Shown one piece after another: positions 31,856 to 43,271 of a stretch of 64,000 nucleotides of DNA. Origin of the DNA: Pseudopithomyces maydicus. Its lineage: Eukaryota > Ascomycota > Dothideomycetes > Pleosporales > Didymosphaeriaceae. The stretch's first letter is position 1, and each line of letters opens with the position of its first letter. Where the stretch lies: the NCBI GenBank assembly GCA_026873275.1, contig JANTUC010000004.1, forward strand, positions 186,001 to 250,000, given 5' to 3'. Under the pieces are notes generated by a model. It saw only the letters and a program-made list of their open reading frames with translations, did not search any database and had not been told where the DNA came from. Both the position numbers and the translations under genes were made by a program.

Positions 31856-32386
31856 TCATGTGTTGCTGGGGTCTCGCATCGCAGCCGTCTGTCTCGCGTC
31901 CCTGGCCTTCCTGAACTCAGGGTCGCCCTGGATGCGCAGGCAGCGAAACATTCCAATGCCCGGCTTCACATCCTCGAACCCGTACTTTGGGTACAGGCGT
32001 TGTCCCATGGGGTCGGCCACGAGGGTCACGTAGGCGTGCGGTGCATGCTTGTCCGCGTAAGCCACCAGTGATTCCATGATCCGCTTCCCCAGCCCTCTGC
32101 TCTGGTGATCCGGGTGGACGGCAACGTCGACTAGTTGCAGAAAAAGCGCTCCGTCGCCCAACAGACGACCCATCGCCACGGCGGCCTGGTCGGATTGCGG
32201 CGTTTCATCGTCCAGCATGTACTTTCGCTCGTAGGCTACGAAGCATGCAAACGAGTTCCGTAGTGACTTGGGTACTGCATCGGCCATTGCTTCGGCCGGC
32301 GGGGGAGTGAGGTTGGCGAGTTTCCGGAGGTCATGGTATACCTGCGGCGACGGGAGTCCTTGGACGACGACGTATTCGGCTTCCAT
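31856..32386 (-). CDS. GNAT-family N-acetyltransferase
   Basis: Single exon, 176 residues. The core GNAT features are present: beta-4 with QLVDVAVHPDHQ, the acetyl-CoA loop QSRGLGKRIM (Q/RxxGxG/A), then ESLVAYADKHAPHAYVTLVAD and the C-terminal LYPKYGFEDV typical of small-molecule or amine acetyltransferases. No targeting signal. The substrate is unknown; many fungal copies are annotated only as acetyltransferase. Confidence 0.85.
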   Translation of the reverse strand: MEAEYVVVQGLPSPQVYHDLRKLANLTPPPAEAMADAVPKSLRNSFACFVAYERKYMLDDETPQSDQAAVAMGRLLGDGALFLQLVDVAVHPDHQSRGLGKRIMESLVAYADKHAPHAYVTLVADPMGQRLYPKYGFEDVKPGIGMFRCLRIQGDPEFRKARDARQTAAMRDPSNT

Positions 32387-32958
32387 TGTCGTGCTATATA
32401 CCTGGCCGTTTGAGGCTGAAAATCCAGGGTCTCAACAGATTGATGCTTTATACCTTTATACCTTGGAAAAATTGTTCCAGGCCCCAATTCCGATTCCGTC
32501 ACGGCTCGGAATTATGAATCATCACGCTTTTTTACGGCCAATCTTATACCATCTCCATACGCCACATAGGCGTTGTGGTCTCTATGCCGGAATAAAGTTC
32601 AGTTCCTGCTGTCTACGGTAGACTACGCTAACCACCTCGCCGATTCGAGAAGCCACGACTCATCACCACTCGCTCCTGTCGGAGAAGACCTGCACCATCG
32701 GTACATACATTGTGTAATCATGACTTGATCTGGCCATCTTTCCCGCTCCCATTTCGCCCATTCGCCCATTCGCCCATCTGGAGATTGCACTGCTTCCACC
32801 GCACCGGCACGTCGCCCGTCTGTCCCCGTATTAATTAGAGCTCATTCTGCTCCACCCTGTTCGGCTTGATCCCGCACCTCCTCAGGCAACTCTCAACTCC
32901 TTGCGCCCTGCGTTTCTGTCAGCCCTGCATCTTGCCCTCGGAACGTTACAGGGTCCAC
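32387..32958. other. Intergenic with a short CGCCCATT repeat
   Basis: The word CGCCCATT occurs three times in tandem near 32756-32780. No gene seen. Confidence 0.4.
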
Positions 32959-33817
32959 TCACAACGTGGCCGGGACGAGGTGCCGGTATTTGTCAATGTC
33001 GGCTCCATCGAGAAACTCCAGGCCCAACGCCAATCCCGCAAAGTCGTCGTCTAGCATGAACAATGACTCCGCAGGCGTGTTGATGCCGGGGTCCTCGTCG
33101 TTGAACGTGGCCACGAACACCATCTCGTCACAGTCCGGGTTGAACTCGAGATGGAGAGCACCCTGTGGAAATAGAGCCATGGAATACGTGTCAAGCTCCG
33201 CGCGTATCTTGCGCGTTCCTGTTTCGGTGACAAACTCCGTGATCATGCGTCCCTAAATGGCAATCAGTACAGAGTGGATTCAACCAAAGGCATACAGATC
33301 GGGTCTGGGTAATCTGACCTTAACAATGATGGCGAGCTCGGTCGCGCGATTATGCGTATGCGGCGTGTTGAAGCTGCAACGTTGTCAACAACGTTTACTT
33401 CCTTTCGTCAACACTGATCGTTCGTCCGGATACTTACCCGCAAGGCTTCGTGAACCCAATGCCGGCAGCGGCATTGTTGCCAATGAGCGCAGGCATCGTC
33501 AAACCGATTGCGTTTACCAGTGTGCCGCCGCGGCCTCGGAGTCTTGCGAATGGAATATCAGGCGGGTTGATGAAGTCAAACTTGAATGCATCATCGGGCA
33601 GAAGGGCATGGCGAGTGACTTGATTGGGAGATGTCCTCAGCTTGGCAATCAGGTCGTAGTCAACCCCAGGAACTGTTGCGTTGTAAGGTAGGGCTGGAGG
33701 AAGAGGGAAGTCAGGGTCGTTAGGGCGCGACGGGCCTCCGTCGTCTGCTAGAATCTTTTGGAGTGGCGTGGCCAAGGCAGCGCTGGTAAGTGCCAGAATG
33801 GTTGCAAGGGAGAACAT
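32959..33817 (-). CDS. Secreted cupin (germin/spherulin-like)
   Basis: Three exons (33817-33438, 33373-33319, 33252-32959) with introns of 64 and 66 bp; 242 residues. A signal peptide (MFSLATILALTSAALA) precedes a single cupin barrel. Motif 1 is NTPHTHNRATELAIIVKG (two His and a Glu metal ligand) and motif 2 includes FPQGALHLEFN (third His). This is the fungal spherulin-1a/germin type, generally extracellular, with Mn-dependent or unknown activity. An ATG at 33880 would extend the protein by 21 residues, but the TATA box at 33899-33906 leaves no room for a leader, so I chose 33817. Confidence 0.88.
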
Positions 33818-33898
33818 GTTGGTGGAGAAGGCTGTCTGGACTGAAGACAAGAGTGGAACTGAATGAGTTGCAGTGCTCATTGTCCATGAAATTCACCC

Positions 33899-33906
33899 TT
33901 TATATA
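33899..33906 (-). promoter_or_regulatory. TATA box of the cupin gene
   Basis: Minus-strand TATATAAA, 82 bp upstream of the chosen ATG and too close to the earlier ATG at 33880 to serve it. Confidence 0.6.
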
Positions 33907-34732
33907 CCTTCCAATGCCTTCTGGTATCGACGCCATCCAACTTCCGTTCGGAACCTTTGTGTAGAGGCGTAAGTGGCCGTGGCACGGCGCGGTGAGAACA
34001 GGCCCGCCGTCAGGCATCCTCTCCCTCGCCGTCTACCACATGACTATAACATCCATGTTATACCAAACGTCTAAGAAGCATCTATGGAGAGGAGGCACAA
34101 CTAATACTACGGTAGACCATCCGTGTAAGAGAACGCCCGAAGCCCATCATACCAACTTACTAAGCTGTAGCTCTTGGCAGTCACAAGTCCATAGGTAGTC
34201 TCAAATACACATGAATTGAGGCATGCTGAGTGGAGAGCTGGGGAAGACATCTGCGTACTGCTCACCGCTTCGGCAGAGAAGGCTGCTGCTCGAGTCTGCC
34301 GTTCGTGATAGCCGTTACGGCTTACGTACGCTGTAGATGGAGGTCGTGCGCATGGGAGGAATGTCTTGATTTCAATTGGTAGCGGGCATTGAGGAGCTGT
34401 GGTGGGTATCTGTGGTTCAGTCATTTAGGGAAAGATAGAAAGGTGTTGTGATCAACGTGATGGATGGCCTTTTTTTTCAATCACGTTGATCGTAACACCT
34501 TTTTATCTTTGACCAGATAATATTATTCAGTAGCTTTCAGGAGGGATCTCCCCCAGGGTGTGTCCTTTCTACCGGTTTCAATCATTGGATATCCCGTTGC
34601 TGTGCAAAATCATCTCTTTGATGTCAGAGAGCCTCTCCCTACTGCAGGTGTGTAGACCATCACGTTCCCTCTACAGCTTCCATAATCTCTCTACAACTAC
34701 AACGTATCTTCCACCCTAGTAACCAGACATCT
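33907..34732. other. Intergenic with a long inverted repeat
   Basis: Contains the inverted repeat at 34431-34510. A 105-codon open stretch on the minus strand (34107-34424) lacks family resemblance and is not called. Confidence 0.4.
34431..34510. repeat. 31-bp inverted repeat with 18-bp loop
   Basis: Arms 34431-34461 and 34480-34510 are reverse complements at 28 of 31 positions, with a short T-run in the loop. Could be a strong hairpin, a relic of a foldback element, or a footprint of a small transposon. Confidence 0.85.
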
Positions 34733-35462
34733 CTATGCTTCTCCCTGAACACCCTCAAAACCCCCCATATACTCCTCAGCATCCCTTTCCTCCACAGCAT
34801 CCAGCCCCAGCCTCTCTCCAATCTCACCCGCAAATATCCTCCCCACATCCCTAACCTCCACCCCTTCCACCCCTCCCTCTCAAAACTCGTCGTCCTCTTC
34901 CCCTCAAGCCCACACGCCACAATCCGCCCAAACCACCACAAATCTGTATTCACATTGAGCCCCACTCCGTGACTTGTAATATGCCTCCGCATATGCACCC
35001 CAATGGCCGCAATCTTGTCATCCGGCGTCGTCCACACGCCCGTATGCTCCGTCGTCATAGCTTTAATATCAAACCGCGCACACGTCGCTATGAGCGACTT
35101 CTCTAGCAAGCAGACATACTCTCTCGGCGTAAGCCTGTGCGTCCGCAGGTCAAGAATCGGGTACGCGACGAGTTGGCCTGGGCCATGGAACGTCGTCTGC
35201 CCACCGCGCAGGGCTTCTACGAATTCGGCTTGGCCGCCATGCTCGAGGTACTTGCGCTGCTCCGCGGATACGGTGCCGACTTCGCGGCGGCCGCACGTGT
35301 AGACGGGATTGAACTCCGCTGTTATAATATGGGGTGGTGGCGCGGGTTGAGTAGCGCCCGAGGCTTTGGCGGCGAGGAAGCGCGCTACGAGGGATTCTTG
35401 GAGGGATTGCGCGGTGCGGTAGGAGATGGGGCGGGGAAGTGGAGGTGAATTAGGGGCCGCAT
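34733..35462 (-). CDS. LIP2: Octanoyltransferase (lipoate biosynthesis), frame broken twice
   Basis: Intronless gene of about 243 residues once two single bases are restored. LIP2/LipB transfers octanoyl groups to lipoyl domains in mitochondria, the first step of lipoic acid synthesis. Conserved parts: YTCGRRE, GGQTTFHGPGQLVAYPILDL, the catalytic Lys in DDKIAAIGVHMRR, THGVGLN-type ITSHGVGLNVNTDL, and catalytic Cys in IVACGLEGK. The start (MRPLIHLHF) and the body are in different frames, changing at the G-rich run 35428-35436. After FEREG the frame changes again at the C4 run 34870-34873; the other frame then reads GVEGVEVRDVGRIF, a proper LIP2 C-terminus ending at 34733. Both shifts need one inserted base, as in nearby genes, so I read them as homopolymer undercalls. 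Confidence 0.85.
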
Positions 35463-35667
35463 TGGGGCGGCGATGCGTGATTTGTTTAGCTGGGCATGGT
35501 GGAAGTGGTGGTTCGGGGTGGGAGGGATGAACGGGAACTAGTGTAGAGCTGGGTCGCCGGTTATCGATAAGGAGGAGGGAAAGCTTGGTTGGGTCGTGGG
35601 TGTCGAACTTCTTTTACTCCCTCACAACAACCCGCACCGGTGTGGAAAGATACTACAATCAGGAAAC
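35463..35667. promoter_or_regulatory. Bidirectional promoter of LIP2 and POP7
   Basis: Only 205 bp separate the two divergent ATGs, so both genes must share this promoter region. No TATA box is obvious. Confidence 0.5.
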
Positions 35668-36521
35668 ATGGGGAAGAAGAGGACGAGCGACGGGGAGGAA
35701 AAGCGTCCAAAGGCGACGGGAACCAGTGCCACGCGCTCCAAAAACACACGTTCAAGTGCACAAGCTGCGAAATCCTCGGACGCGCCCTCCACAACCCACC
35801 TATCTCCAAACCCACCGAAGCAAAAGAAGCAGAAGTTGGATAACCCACCAAATCCCCAGTCGAATCCAAAACAACCCCAAGCCGCTGCCCCGCAAAGAGA
35901 AACCCACAAAAAGATGCAAAAGCTCCCTCCTAGTACGTTAACCGACACCAAGCTTCTATACGACCACTAACGCCCCACAGATGCATCCATATCCAAACGC
36001 CCCCTCCACCACCCCGCTATCCCCACCCCTTCTCCTCCGCCTCTCAACCCAAAGTCATCTACCTCACCCACTCCACCCCCTTCGTCCCCACCCTCAAACG
36101 CATCCGCCGCCTCCTCCTCGAGATCTCCAAGCGCCAAGCACAATCAGAAGCCGCACTGCTGCCCCTCCACCGCCGCCACAACCAACGTAATCGGAAACCG
36201 CTCGAGGCCAACGGACGTCTCGCGCCAGAGGACGTAGAGCGGGAGATTGCAGAGGCGGGGAGGGAGAAGGAGGGAGTAGGTGGGGAGGAGGTGTTTGTCA
36301 AGGCGACGGGGAGGGCGATTGAGCGCGCTTTGGGGGTTGGGGTGCACTTTCAGGGAGAGAGCGATTGTAGGGTGAGGGTGGAGATGGGGAGTGTGATGGC
36401 GGTGGATGATATTGAGGTGAGGGATGGGGAAGGGGAGGGGGAACAGGTGGGAGAGGAGGATATCCCTGAGACGAGGATTAGGATGGTGAGTTCGGTGACG
36501 GTGGCTGTTGGGTTGAAGTGA
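35668..36521 (+). CDS. POP7: RNase P/MRP subunit POP7 (Rpp20), frame broken once
   Basis: Exons 35668-35932 and 35981-36521; the 48-bp intron has a perfect CACTAAC branch site. About 268 residues after one base is restored. POP7 is an Alba-fold protein that binds the RNA of RNase P and RNase MRP (tRNA 5' processing and rRNA processing). The N-terminus is long, basic and disordered (MGKKRTSDGEEKRPK). After the intron the first frame reads NASISKRPLHHPAIP. The Alba part lies in another frame: SQPKVIYLTHSTPFVPTLKRIRRLL, then VFVKATGRAIERAL and MGSVMAVDDI. The switch sits at the C-rich run 36021-36029 and needs one extra base. A frame-preserving alternative acceptor at AACCCAAAG would delete the conserved NASISKRP part. 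Confidence 0.8.
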
Positions 36522-37197
36522 TCGGTGTCTGCTGTGGGAAATTGTAGGAGAGGAGACTTCGAATGATACCCAATTTACAACAATCAAAAAGCTGCGTTTC
36601 CGGTTTACATGAAAGAATATCGCATTTATCATACGGCGAGGAAAACAAATCGAGTAATCCGCTGATAATTACAGGTTCTAGCTGGGAGGTTGGTCGTGCC
36701 TACCTGGGCAGCTTGAACGTCATGTGATTGGACGATGCCTCGGCCCCCACTTCATGTTTGCCTCGATCATACTACAGCACACATACACCACTCGACGCGC
36801 TAACTATCGATCTGGGTTAACTGGACTCCGGAAATTGCATCAAGCAACGCTTCGAAGACATTCAACCACGGTGGCTATACATACGTTATGACATTGCAGC
36901 ACAGCCCTTCTAATAAGCTGCGCCTCACCTTTCTCCACCGCAACACGCACGAGTGACAGAGACTTGTGATTTAATTTCTTCGATGAACACTTGGAAGGAG
37001 TTTCATATACATCTTCGCCATCTCGAAAAGTGACTCCTCGGTTCGTGGATACGAGGTATCGCTCCAACCCCGTGAGTCACATGTCCCCAGGGCTGTGACT
37101 GTACCTGCCAAGGGCGAAAGGGCTACATCCTCGTATAATCTCACATAAAAGTCGTCCAGGACTCGCATTATCCGGAGGTCTCTAGTACTCTCTCAAC
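36522..37197. other. Intergenic, no gene seen
   Basis: 3' flank of POP7 and promoter of the vWA-RBR gene. A 75-codon ORF on the minus strand is not convincing. Confidence 0.4.
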
Positions 37198-40100
37198 ATG
37201 GCGACCGGCCAGCCTAAAGAGGTCTATGACCTTTTGTTGGTGGTAGACGCGACGTCTTCCATGTCGAGCTATCTCGAATCGCTTCGAATCTCGTTTCCTA
37301 GGATCATTTCCATTTCCAAACTCACCAACAGCTTTGTAAGTGCTTCCTATACATACTTCTTTAGTTCATTACATTGCCTATCCCAAGAGCTCTATTGCAA
37401 CATCAATTGTTTGCATCTTATCTGACTTCATATAGGCACGTATCGGTCTACTTGCATACCGTGACTATTCCGAGGCTTGGAGTACCGATTATCCTATTCT
37501 GGAATGGAGTGGCTGGCTTACCGTTGGAGATCATGAAGACAGTGAGAGCATCACGGCTGACCAGCTTATGGACAAAGCTCGAAGTCTGGTACCCAGCGGC
37601 GGCGCAGACTACCCCGAGGCAACCAAAACCGCTCTCGCAAAAGCGTATTCACTGATGCGCGAAGAGGCAACCACAATCATGTTGCTGTATACAGATGCTC
37701 CACCCCACTGCTGGACGGTCGCCGAAACTGGATACGGAAACCATTACGCGGCAGAACAAAAAGCTCTCAAAAAGGAAGGCGCCTATGATGGCTTTGGTGT
37801 GCATTTCGCGGATTGGGTGGAGGGAACCGCGCGCCTTCATCATGGCCCTCGAAAGGCGCACGTGTTCTGCTTTCTTGACAGCTCCTTGAAGGACAACCCT
37901 GTCATGTCCAGCTTTTACATGTATCTGAGTACGATAACACGAGGCGCGTGCATGTTCATGACTCAGACATCCCCCCACAGCATTTCACAAGTCACAATAG
38001 AGGTCCTCCTGGCTTGGATGGGAGTCGAGAAACAGGGAACCGAAACGACGGATCTACCGGCTTTCTTCGTGCGGTACATAGACGGCACGGATATCAAGAA
38101 GATCAAAGACGAGCGCGATCCCGTTGCGAGTCCCTTCTTCTGGTCACACGATCCTACGATCAATGCCACGCGTGCCGACAGACGGATTTCCAATCGTCAG
38201 TGGCAAATAAAGGCTTCTTCGCAGCTGAAGGGTAACCAGGCCACTACGAAGAAGATTGATTCCAAGAGCTCGAAGAAGTACGTTCCTAAGAGAAAAGAAA
38301 AGATGGTAAACTTTGCCCAGCGATATGTGCAGGACCCGGAGTACAAGGAGATTGTTGTCCAAGAGCTCACAAAAATCATAGAGATGGATATCGTTTCCAT
38401 CTCGACGAATCCAGTCTTTGGGCAGCTTTGGCGAGCCGTATGCACCGACCGTGGGAATCCTGCGCGCAGCGATCTTATCGCAGCCTTCGGTGCCGGTGTA
38501 GAGAAGATAAGCAATGCGGACGAGAAAACGCGAATGAAGAAGTGGTTGGAAGAATCTTACGACTATGAGGCCGAGATAACGGAAGCACTGGAGGAGGTTC
38601 CAGAGAACGAACGCTTCCCTTGCGTTTTCCTCGATCCTACGATTGAGTTTCAAGCCGTGAGCGGAGAGCCTGGAAATGACGAGGCCGAGGACGATCGCCC
38701 GATCACTGAGTTCAAACGCGATGAGCTTCTCGATATAGGCCGCTCGTGCGATGGGCGTATCTTGCGGCGTCTGGGAAAGGTTTTGGTGAGACTAACATAT
38801 GCTGAATCGGTGAGTTTTGCCAAACGAAAGTTGAGCTTTTCGACATGTACTGAATCGTTGCAAATTGTAGGCAGAGGCTTTGCCAGCACACATTGCTGCA
38901 TCTACTATGAAAGACGTCCCACGGATTCCAGTCGCTCTAGCATCCCAGGTGCATGGGTTCAAGTTCTGGAAGGTATTGCTACACACTGTTCTACCGGGAA
39001 CAATGCTTTCTACTCGTACGTGCTGTGACTAAACGCGATATCTGTTTCTCAGCTAACTTTTACTTTCTCGTTTAGGTCCAGCCGTAGTCCTCGCAGCACT
39101 GGCAATGCGCATCGGCATCAAACCTCTCTTCGATCAGGCATCTGCGGCATTGATGTATTGGCGCGACAAATGGAACGATACCGCAGTTCCCGAGAATTGG
39201 AATGTCGGTTGCCTGGGTCTTCTGCTCGACGCGGACAAGGAATACCGTACGAGAAAGAGTGAGGGAAACACCGCCATCGATGAGAACGACGGTCTTCTTC
39301 TCTCATCTGACCGCAAGCTGTTCTCCCAATTGGTCGCATACAAGCTGGTTGAGGCAAATCTTTGCACTACCCTTACTGCCGATGTGAGTTGGACGCCGAA
39401 CAAAACCCAACTGCCTATTGGACATGTCGTCATCTGTAAACGTTGTAAGCACCCACGGTCTGTAACAATCATGGCGGAAAATTCCGGTGGACAATGTGGT
39501 ATTTGCGTGAACAAAGATTGGAAGGACGATGCACACAAGAAGCGAGCTTTGGAGGCGAATGTTACAGAAGAGGGCAACCTGGCTTGGGTAGAGTGCAGTG
39601 TGCCCGTCTGTCGAGCCCAGTATGTCTGTTACAACACGGAAGACTTGAATGTTCGTCCAAAATGCCACTACTGCCGGCATGATCAAGGTGTTGCTCCTGC
39701 TTTGGAATGCGCCAAATGTCTTAGCAGGGTTATCTGGCCAGTAGAGTGGCGGGTAGGATCGGAACCATTTCATTGTGTCGCCTGCCTGGATGGGCAGAAG
39801 ACGATTGTTTCGGTTGAGACTTCAGCTGAGCTGTTGTCTAAGGAGAACGGACAGGGATGGTTGCTCAAAAACGACAACAACACTATCAAACAGCCTTTCC
39901 AAGGATCTCTCTTTCGGACGATTACTACAATTGGCGCAGAGGCTTTCCTGGCCAATGTTGAGATTCTGCCTGAGAGCACAAACTCACTCACGCTTCATGG
40001 TAAGCCAGTACAGAACGAAACAGCTTTGAAAGCGACACTGCAATCCTGGATCAACCGTCGAAGCGCTGAGAAGACCCCATGCAGTCTGTGTTTCACAGAC

Positions 40101-40835
40101 TTTCCAAACGCTCGACTCCTCCCAGCATGTCGGCGTCGCGGTTGTGACCAACGCATTTGTGAAGGCTGTCTAAATAATTGGTATGGCCAGAACAGGGTCG
40201 GAACGATCATTAATCCCGCGGCATTGTTTTGCCCCTTTTGTCGACGTCCACCTGCCGCACGTACCCTGGCTGCCTACGGCAAGGGCATACATGCAGTCGG
40301 AGACCTAATGACAGCCCTGGGTGAACAAGGCCAATGGATCCATGCCTGGTGCCACACCTGTGGCCGCGCTCGCCGCCATATGGAACGCGAATGTGCACGT
40401 GGAGCCCCTGATCCAGTGGAGAGATTCAGGTGCGAAGACTGCAGGTTGGAGGCTATTGAACAAGCACGCGTAGCCAGAAGAGACGCGGATGCATTGATGC
40501 AAATAGTCATGGGCCTCGACGAAGGGGAACGGCGTGTAAGGATCTCGGAAGCTCGTCGTCAAGTACTTCTTGCTGAGCGAGCGTGCAAGGAGCTCGAATA
40601 CCCCGTGAAGAAGTGCCCGGGGTGTGGAGTGAGGTCGCAAAAGTCGAATGGGTGTGATCATCTCATGTGCCCTATCAAAACCTGCGGGGTACATTGGTGT
40701 TGGAATTGTGCGAAAATATTCAGTCAACATGAAATTTACAGCCATATGAGCAGGGAACATGGCGGGTGGAATTATCGGGGGGCTTGGGGTAATCAGACAT
40801 ATGACTTCGGGGAGGACGATGAATTCTACGACTAA
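37198..40835 (+). CDS. Large vWA-domain protein with RBR-type zinc fingers (probable E3 ubiquitin ligase)
   Basis: Four exons (37198-37335, 37436-38809, 38871-39015, 39076-40835) give 1138 residues. The N-terminus is a von Willebrand A domain: DLLLVVDATSSMSSYL carries a MIDAS-like DxTxS, followed by IMLLYTDAPPH. A long middle part is unrecognised. From about residue 670 there are repeated CxxC pairs, then a RING1 (CSLCFTDF ... CDQRICEGC ... CPFC, residues 888-941), an IBR-like Cys/His segment (978-1008) and a RING2 (CPGCGVRSQKSNGCDHLMC ... CWNC, 1066-1097). Cys1079 in NGCDH corresponds to the catalytic Cys of RBR ligases such as HHARI. By family knowledge this would transfer ubiquitin through a thioester. 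The vWA domain could recruit a partner. No signal peptide, so presumably cytosolic. Confidence 0.8.
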
Positions 40836-41053
40836 TCGTTTTATCATGATATAGGGTAATGAGAATTCAAGCTGTGGGGTTTAAGTAAATAGGCATGGGC
40901 TAATTCGATACTCCTATTTCGCCCAGCTCTTGTACCAGCATTTGCAAGCACTAAATTAATATAGGACAATCTGCAACTGATCTGTTTGAAACATTCTTAT
41001 ATATTGAACTTCGGATTAGTCCAAGCTGTCCAATGATTAAGACTGTCCACAGC

Positions 41054-42714
41054 TTACTCATTAGGGTTCGGTGCTTTTCCTGTACACTTGAACCCCTTTG
41101 GATCCTTCACATTACTACAAAGGAAGCTCGCAGGCTTCGTGTTGTTGCTCTGGTTCACAAGATTGTTGCCGAATATATTGACGTTCGTGCATGGCGCTGC
41201 CCCACTGCACTGCAAACTTGCTACCAGGTCCCTCCGTATTGTTCCTGTCGTGTTACCCCAGTGTAGCCCATCGATGTGGAATAAACTGGTATCGCATCCA
41301 CCTTTCACGCTATTGTAGCTCGTGCATTGCGTGATGTACCTGGATTTTCACGCACATGTCAGCCAATGTATCTGGTTAAGAAGCAATAGTGCACTGCCTA
41401 CCAAGGTGTGTCAACGTTGTGCAACTCGAAGTTAGTGAAGGATATGTTGCGTGCCCAACCAAGGCCTCCACCTCCACCGTTTGGTGGAACCCCAGTGGAA
41501 TTCCCGGTCCAGGACTTGATGCGTGCAGCGTAAGATGTATCGCGACAAATTGTGTCTACAGCTGTGACGTTCTCGATGTAGTTGACTTGACCTTTGTACT
41601 GGCCGATGCTGCCCATTGCATATGCATTGCCTGTGATAAAGGTGTTGTTGGCCATGTAGATATTGGAGCTGTTTTGCTTCATCGAGATACCGTCCTGGAA
41701 GCTCAGAGTTAGTCAAAGATTTTGGTATCCGGACGAGGCATTCTCACATCACCACATTCTACGGTCCATCGAAGGAAGGTGATATAGTTGGCGTAGATGG
41801 TGTCGACGCCATCTGTATTCATGTTATTGCAGCCGCCGTTAGACTTGGTGATGCAACTGTTGTTGATGAATATATCGCTAAGCTCAACGCGCTCGCTGCG
41901 CACTACTGTAGATGTCCACCTATATACAGGAAAGTTGCTTTAGTAAAATAGATTCTGGTGTCGTTTGGACAGTTAAAACAAGAACTCACTCACATTTGAG
42001 ACTGAATGAAGCGTAAGCCTTCAATGAGAGAATTGGTCGTATTATAAATCGAGATTGCGTGGGGTCTTCCTTGTCGGTTGTTCGTATTGTTGTTGGAATC
42101 ATACCAGACCTGACCATTGCCAAACAGGGTACCTAGAGAGGACAGTCAGCTACTACCATCATGTGTGCGATAGCTATTTTAAATTTCGGATTTTCGACTT
42201 GTTTAGGCATCACATACCGTGTCCGTGTCCATAGAAGTGAATGTTCTCTATGTTGAGTGTGTGGTCAGCGTCCACTTCAACTCGATTACTGGGGACACAT
42301 ACCACCGCCAAGCAGCCATGCTGAAGACTGATTTTGGAATCCGATCCCTATAGAGTTATTGAGCCAGTACGGTATGTCCTTCGACCACTCCATAGTACCC
42401 TGGAGCTCAATATCAACATTCTTGAGACCGGTAGTCGTCATTACTTTGCCGACATAGTAAGTCGTATTCTTGAAGAGAATGTGACCATCTTCTTTGCAGT
42501 CTCGAAAGGCGGCAAGGATGGAAGCAGTGTCGTCGCCACTAGGATCACCTGATTTGACCGTGCACGTTTTGGACTTGACTGTAGAGCGGCGGTCATAAAT
42601 ATAGGGAGGGAGACCACCCTGCAACTTCGGAATCCATCTTGGAGGAGGATCTGGATCCACAACAGCTGTAGTAAAAGAGACAATACTCAAGAGTAGGAGG
42701 ATAGATTTGTACAT
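41054..42714 (-). CDS. GH28 pectinase-family enzyme (exo-polygalacturonase-like), catalytic His missing
   Basis: Six exons (42714-42303, 42247-42218, 42132-41994, 41919-41748, 41694-41402, 41339-41054) give 443 residues. The signal peptide starts MYKSILLLLSIVSFTTA; the in-frame ATG 27 bp upstream is less likely. GH28 landmarks: NTDG (228-231), GDDGIS (250-255, two catalytic Asp) and RIK (309-311). The third motif, normally GHG before a Gly-Ser, reads TGNAYAMGS (272-280): the catalytic-site His is replaced by Asn274. Overall layout is that of fungal galacturan/rhamnogalacturonan exo-hydrolases acting on pectin outside the cell. Many N-glycosylation sequons. The altered motif means activity may be changed or lost. 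Confidence 0.88.
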
Positions 42715-43271
42715 GGTAGCGCTGCCTAGAGACTTCGCCAACTAAAATTGTAGGTGCAAGCAACACTATTCACTATAGCTTCCTTTATACAAAACTCTAC
42801 TAAAGGCCCACTAGCCTGGTGTAATGCTACGTTGGGGCAGGTTGCAGTATAGTGCGGTCATCTGCGCTCCATCTATGTCATTATCGTCGTGACTGACCTT
42901 GGGGATCATGCGACACAAACTAACAAGGCGATGCGTTATCCTGGGAATAAATATTTAGCCACGACCGCGTTAATATATTCCAGCCGCGGGGTCGATCACG
43001 ACGATCCATAAGAGAGTCGGCCAAAACGTGGGGATTGGCGCTTCAGTAGGCGAGCTGCAAGGTACCCCTCACTATTTCCACCTCCTGTGACACTGTGACG
43101 TTGTGGTGTCAACGGCATCTGACGCCTCTGCATGGTGGAGCGTGATTTCACACCTTTCAGGGTTTCGTAGACAGCGCGAAAGGAACAAATCTTCATCGCT
43201 GCAAGGATAATCTTGATCGCCACATTATCCTCAAGAGTGCTGGTCCTATTAACAACCCTGCGCCATTTGAC
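42715..43271. other. Divergent intergenic region of the pectin genes
   Basis: A TATAAA element on the minus strand (42784-42789) lies about 70 bp upstream of the GH28 ATG. No gene seen. Confidence 0.4.

Noticed and set aside
34107..34424. 105-codon minus-strand ORF beside the inverted repeat
   Set aside because: Starts with ATG but has no family resemblance and no clear promoter.
35137..35448. Plus-strand ORF of 103 codons within LIP2
   Set aside because: Antisense shadow of the conserved octanoyltransferase sequence.
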